DNA of 18,981 bases, taken from assembly GCA_016783865.1 (NCBI GenBank), contig JADHVS010000072.1, positions 1 to 18,981 of the forward strand, in the 5' to 3' direction. Numbering within the stretch: position 1 is the stretch's first letter; every line of letters begins with the position of its first letter. The translations under genes and the position numbers were made by a program. The notes beneath the pieces are model-generated. The model was not told where the DNA came from and ran no database searches. It saw only the letters and a program-made list of their open reading frames with translations. Source of the stretch: Bacteroidales bacterium (GTDB taxonomy: Bacteria; Bacteroidota; Bacteroidia; Bacteroidales; SM23-62). Below are positions 15,844-18,981 of the stretch, one piece after another.

Positions 15844-16817
15844 TGGAAGTCGTCATCAATACACCGGGAACCAAGGTCAGGATCGACAACGGCATGCTCT
15901 TCGTCACCAACCACGAAGAGGAGCAGAAATTACCGCTACATATGGTTTCCAGCATACTGATTTACCGTGGGTGCCTGCTTTCATCCGACCTGGTGTTCTG
16001 CGCTGTGGAGAACAATATCGATATCCTGTTCGGGACACGCACCGGAAAACCTGCTGCCCGCATCTGGGGAAACCGGTTCGGGTCAATCGCAACTATCCGG
16101 AAAAAGCAAATCCTCTTTTCACAAAACAAACGTTGCGCAAGCTTTATCCGTGACATCATCCGAAAAAAATTGCAAAACCAGATCTCGGTGATGATGCTCT
16201 TGTATAAACCCAACCGGATTACCGACAAACTGATCAACGACAGTATTGCCTATCTCGAAAAATATATCGGAAAGTTGGAGCAAGATGAGTCGGAATCAAT
16301 GCAGGAAGCAGCCGATATATTCCGGGGGTGGGAGGGATCCTGTTCTCGGAAATATTTTGAGTGCATCAACCGGCATCTGCCAGAACAGTACCGGTTCGAA
16401 CGCCGGAGTCAGCATCCTGCCCTGGATATGTTCAACTCCCTGCTGAATTATGCCTATGGCATGTTGTATGGTAAGATCGAATCAGCGTTGATCCGGGCCG
16501 GCATTGATCCCTTCCTCGGACTTTTTCACCGTGATGAATACAACCGCCCTGTGTTTGTTTACGATGTCATAGAGGTATTCCGGTATTGGGCAGACATCAC
16601 CGTGATCAACCTTTGCATGCAGCAGATCATTTTTCCCGAGTTTTTCGATACCGATACCGGAGGATGGCTGCTGAACCTTGACGGTAAGCGGATACTGATC
16701 CAGTCCTTCAACGATTATCTTGAGGAGGTGATCAACTTAAACAACCTGGAGCGCAGCAGGAATACACACATAGAGCTGAATGCCCAGGAGCTGGCTTCCA
16801 TGTTCAAAGATTTTTAA
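15843..16817 (+). CDS. cas1: Cas1 spacer integrase
   Basis: Cas1 joins new spacers to the array together with Cas2. The 324-residue protein has the family's N-terminal beta domain and a helical catalytic domain. The metal-binding residues are all visible: E164 in RGWEGSCSRKYF, H229 in GLFHRDEYNRPVFVYD, and D241 and E244 in YDVIEVFR. The length is normal. It is not fused to a reverse transcriptase or to the primase. It overlaps the lipoprotein stop (TAATG) and lies 18 nt before the primase gene. Codon use resembles the neighbours, so it does not look newly acquired. Confidence 0.95.
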   Translation: MEVVINTPGTKVRIDNGMLFVTNHEEEQKLPLHMVSSILIYRGCLLSSDLVFCAVENNIDILFGTRTGKPAARIWGNRFGSIATIRKKQILFSQNKRCASFIRDIIRKKLQNQISVMMLLYKPNRITDKLINDSIAYLEKYIGKLEQDESESMQEAADIFRGWEGSCSRKYFECINRHLPEQYRFERRSQHPALDMFNSLLNYAYGMLYGKIESALIRAGIDPFLGLFHRDEYNRPVFVYDVIEVFRYWADITVINLCMQQIIFPEFFDTDTGGWLLNLDGKRILIQSFNDYLEEVINLNNLERSRNTHIELNAQELASMFKDF

Positions 16818-16835
16818 CATAAAAAAACAGATGTA

Positions 16836-17885
16836 ATGACAACAGTTACCGTGTATAAAGGACAAAACGTAACCCAGAGCAGGACCGAGCAGCTTCAGCC
16901 GGTTGACCTGTACGATATTTATTCGGAAATCCGGAATGAAGAAATACTGAAAGAGGAGATTCGCCGGTTGAGGAAAGTAGCTATGGTTGACCTGCAAGCC
17001 TATAACCGGGTGAAAACCAGGCTCCCCTATTTCTGTTGCGCCAGCTTTGATGGCAACATACGTAAAGGAGAACATTTCCGCTCGATAAAGGTCTTTGTGA
17101 TAGACATCGATAAAGTTCCCGATGAAGATCAACTTAACTCACTGAAAGAAGAGATATCCCACGATCCCAGGGTGAAAATGCTTTTCGTTTCACCGGGAGG
17201 GAGGGGGTTAAAGATCGTAATGGAATTACTGGAATCCTGCCAATCACTCAAACAGTTTTCCGACTTTTACAAGACCTTTGTGTACCAGTTTGCCGAATGG
17301 TACAAGTTGACGGGATTGGTTGATCTGACCACCTGTGATGCCACCCGGGTGACTTTTATAAGCCACGATGAATCAGCCAGCTTCAATGCGTTGAATGAAC
17401 CGGTGGCGCTGATAAAATTTCTGCCCCAGGAAATCTTTACACAACCGGCTGACACTAATTCAGATCAACCCATCGGCAGTGGAGATGAAAATAAAAAAGA
17501 TCTTGAAGAAACGGTGTACCGGGAGATTTTACAGAAACTTAATCCGGGTGCCCATATCCGTAAGAAAACAAAGCAGATTTTCATTCCGGAGATTCTTGAT
17601 AAACTGGAAGAACCCATCCGTTCAGAAACAGTCAGGATGGGGTTAACGGTAAAAGAGATCCGTGATATACATTACGGGAAGAAGGTGATCCTGGCGCTGG
17701 GTCTCCGGTTCGGGGAAGTCAATCTGTTTTATGGTAAACGTGGGTTTAGTGTGGTACGATCCCCAAAATGTGGCAGCGACGACAAGCTTTCTGAGATTAC
17801 GGAAATGTTGATACGGAAAGTGCTGGCCGAATTCCGGTTACCTGATTCAGCCAGCATGCAGGAAGTACCTTATGCCCTGAATTGA
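16836..17885 (+). CDS. CRISPR-associated primase-polymerase, BT4734/VirE_N type
   Basis: The N-terminal half matches the BT4734-like branch of the archaeo-eukaryotic primase (AEP) superfamily. Motif I is VFVIDIDK with D90 and D92 as likely metal ligands. Motif II is the glycine-rich SPGGRGLKI (119-127). Motif III is CDATRVTFISHD (167-178, D168). LPYFCCASFDGNIR (63-76) upstream is also typical. CRISPR-associated primase-polymerases are known near cas1 and cas2 and have been linked to adaptation. The C-terminal part (about 225-335) is unlike anything I can name. At 349 residues it is a stand-alone protein, shorter than AEP-helicase or AEP-Cas1 fusions. Its TGA ends 2 nt before the cas2 ATG. The substrate (DNA or RNA, priming or fill-in) cannot be read from sequence. 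Confidence 0.82.
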   Translation: MTTVTVYKGQNVTQSRTEQLQPVDLYDIYSEIRNEEILKEEIRRLRKVAMVDLQAYNRVKTRLPYFCCASFDGNIRKGEHFRSIKVFVIDIDKVPDEDQLNSLKEEISHDPRVKMLFVSPGGRGLKIVMELLESCQSLKQFSDFYKTFVYQFAEWYKLTGLVDLTTCDATRVTFISHDESASFNALNEPVALIKFLPQEIFTQPADTNSDQPIGSGDENKKDLEETVYREILQKLNPGAHIRKKTKQIFIPEILDKLEEPIRSETVRMGLTVKEIRDIHYGKKVILALGLRFGEVNLFYGKRGFSVVRSPKCGSDDKLSEITEMLIRKVLAEFRLPDSASMQEVPYALN

Positions 17886-17887
17886 CG

Positions 17888-18376
17888 ATGCGCAAAAAAA
17901 AGAGAGAAATAACATTTGCCGAGCGGATGCAACGGTTGTATATGGCAGGATTAAAAGATTCTGATGCCTTATTACCAGATCCAAGAAAACGAACTGAACT
18001 GGAACAACTGGAACGGGAGCAGCGGCTGGAAAAATTAATGCAGATCCTTCACAAAAACAGAGAGATGAAAACGGGATACATTTTGACGTTTATCATGTAC
18101 GACATTGAGAATAATCGCATACGACGTTACATTTCCAAATATCTTGAGAAGAAAGGATATGTGAGGGTACAGAAATCGGTTTTTTTTGGAAATGTTCCGA
18201 GGGCGCTGCATAAGCAAGTGTGCGTGACCCTGAAAGAGGTAAATGAGAAGTACGATAATGGCGACAGCCTGATGTTTCTACCGATTAGCATCGACATGTT
18301 CAATAATCTGAAAGTGGTGGGTAAAAACCTCAGTTATGAGCTGACAGTCGAACAAAAATCGACTTTGATTTTCTGA
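17888..18376 (+). CDS. cas2: Cas2 with an N-terminal extension
   Basis: The Cas2 core starts near residue 62 with YILTFIMYDIENNR, where D72 is the conserved aspartate, and continues through YLEKKGYVRVQKSVFFG. Usual Cas2 proteins have about 90-100 residues; this one has 162. The extra 60 or so N-terminal residues are basic at first (MRKKKREITFAERM) and then helical and charged (ELEQLEREQRLEKLMQIL). I prefer the ATG at 17888; a TTG at 17882 overlapping the previous stop would add two residues. The extension could dock the adjacent primase-polymerase or Cas1. The last codons contain the -33 box of the CRISPR leader promoter. Confidence 0.93.
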   Translation: MRKKKREITFAERMQRLYMAGLKDSDALLPDPRKRTELEQLEREQRLEKLMQILHKNREMKTGYILTFIMYDIENNRIRRYISKYLEKKGYVRVQKSVFFGNVPRALHKQVCVTLKEVNEKYDNGDSLMFLPISIDMFNNLKVVGKNLSYELTVEQKSTLIF

Positions 18377-18394
18377 ACTGATTCACTATTTTTG
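18364..18394 (+). promoter_or_regulatory. Consensus promoter of the CRISPR array
   Basis: TTTG (18364-18367), 19 nt, then TATTTTTG (18387-18394) is a full match to the Bacteroidota promoter consensus. The -33 box is inside the end of cas2. Transcription from about 18401 would give a leader of about 138 nt before the first repeat. Confidence 0.62.
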
Positions 18395-18538
18395 TAATGG
18401 CTTTCCAAAAGGATGGCATGAGTTTGTATTTAGGTAAAAGGAGGTTTGTTTTTTCTTTCCACAACGTAAAAAAATGACAATTTATTCTCATAATCTGTTT
18501 CTAACCATCACAAAATCAAATACCAAACGAAAAATGCT
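18377..18538 (+). promoter_or_regulatory. CRISPR leader
   Basis: The 162-bp AT-rich, gene-free stretch between cas2 and the first repeat is the likely leader. It contains the -7 box of the array promoter. The repeat polarity (tag-like ATTAAGAC at the 3' end) puts the leader on this side. New spacers should enter at 18538/18539. Confidence 0.75.
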
Positions 18539-18981
18539 CTCCGAAAGGATATTCCACGAAAACAAGGATTAAGACTGTGTATCTAATCCCGTTACTTTTG
18601 TAAAAATTGACTCCGAAAGGATATTCCACGAAAACAAGGATTAAGACGTTTTGGTTTTTCATCAGTCCATTCGATCAGAAGGTCCTCCGAAAGGATATTC
18701 CACGAAAACAAGGATTAAGACAATGTCTTTAATTTCTTCTTCTGACAATTTTAAATTTCTCCGAAAGGATATTCCACGAAAACAAGGATTAAGACGAGGC
18801 CGGTATCTGGTTCCGTTCGCGCTGCTTTGCGCCATTCTCCGAAAGGATATTCCACGAAAACAAGGATTAAGACACATATCAGCCGGTTTGCCCTATTGAG
18901 GCAGATCATGTAAAACTCCGAAAGGATATTCCACGAAAACAAGGATTAAGACATCTTTGAATGTTACTCTAATTGTCTTCA
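18539..18981 (+). CRISPR. Type III-A CRISPR array, six repeats, open at right edge
   Basis: Six identical 37-bp repeats start with CTCCGAAAGGATATTCC and end with AAGGATTAAGAC. They lie at 18539-18575, 18611-18647, 18685-18721, 18759-18795, 18837-18873 and 18916-18952. The spacers between them are 35, 37, 37, 41 and 42 bp long; a sixth is cut by the window end after 29 bp. The variable, fairly long spacers fit type III. The last eight bases, ATTAAGAC, fit the crRNA 5' tag left by Cas6. Within the repeat, TCC-GAAA-GGA could form a short tetraloop hairpin. All repeats are identical, including the last visible one, so the distal end is not reached. Confidence 0.98.

Noticed and set aside
15843..17885. 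A possible reverse transcriptase linked to cas1
   Set aside because: No YxDD motif is seen in either protein; the neighbour of cas1 is an AEP-type primase with DxD and SPGGRGLK motifs.
18593..18600. TACTTTTG in spacer 1, a TAnnTTTG match
   Set aside because: It has no -33 box and is in a spacer; it may only reflect the source sequence or chance.
18651..18942. Open frames on both strands across the CRISPR array
   Set aside because: They repeat the same peptide (KDIPRKQGLR on plus, GISFR on minus) because they translate the CRISPR repeat.

Overview
The window holds a complete type III-A CRISPR-Cas locus in what looks like a Bacteroidota genome, probably Bacteroidales or a relative. This rests on the protein types, moderate to low GC, and several matches to the Bacteroidota promoter consensus TTTG-N19-TAnnTTTG. 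One match is perfect upstream of cas6 and another is perfect at the CRISPR leader.

Layout. 1-998: the start of a leftward gene, a 5'-truncated reading frame, and a regulatory region. 999-8053: the effector operon cas6-cas10-csm2-csm3-csm4-csm5, with Cas10 carrying both an HD site and a GGDD cyclase site. 8112-11014: a two-gene ancillary cassette, a DUF234-type ATPase with a nuclease-like C-terminus followed 2 nt later by a CARF-HEPN Csm6-like RNase. 11040-12032: a WYL regulator on the minus strand. 12286-18376: one plus-strand adaptation operon coding for a RecD-like SF1B helicase, a four-TM coiled-coil membrane protein, a von Willebrand A-like lipoprotein, Cas1, an archaeo-eukaryotic primase (AEP/PrimPol, BT4734/VirE_N type) and an N-terminally extended Cas2. 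18539 to the right edge: a CRISPR array with six 37-bp repeats, read left to right.

How it may work. Cas6 would process the array transcript and load crRNA into the Csm complex. Target RNA would switch on Cas10 to make cyclic oligoadenylate, which the CARF-HEPN protein would sense. The adaptation side is unusual: Cas1 and Cas2 are encoded with a primase-polymerase, a helicase and two envelope proteins. The lipoprotein gene overlaps cas1 by one base. A membrane-tethered spacer acquisition complex is the most interesting hypothesis here.

Control. Two promoter regions, one before cas6 and one between the WYL gene and the adaptation operon, share a 7-3-7 palindrome (TTGCAAT-AAG-ATTGCAA and a near copy). 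In both it lies exactly 10 nt before a TAnnTTTG box. This suggests one regulator, perhaps the WYL protein, controls both interference and adaptation. The ATPase/Csm6 cassette seems to have its own promoter, behind a 15-bp tandem repeat.
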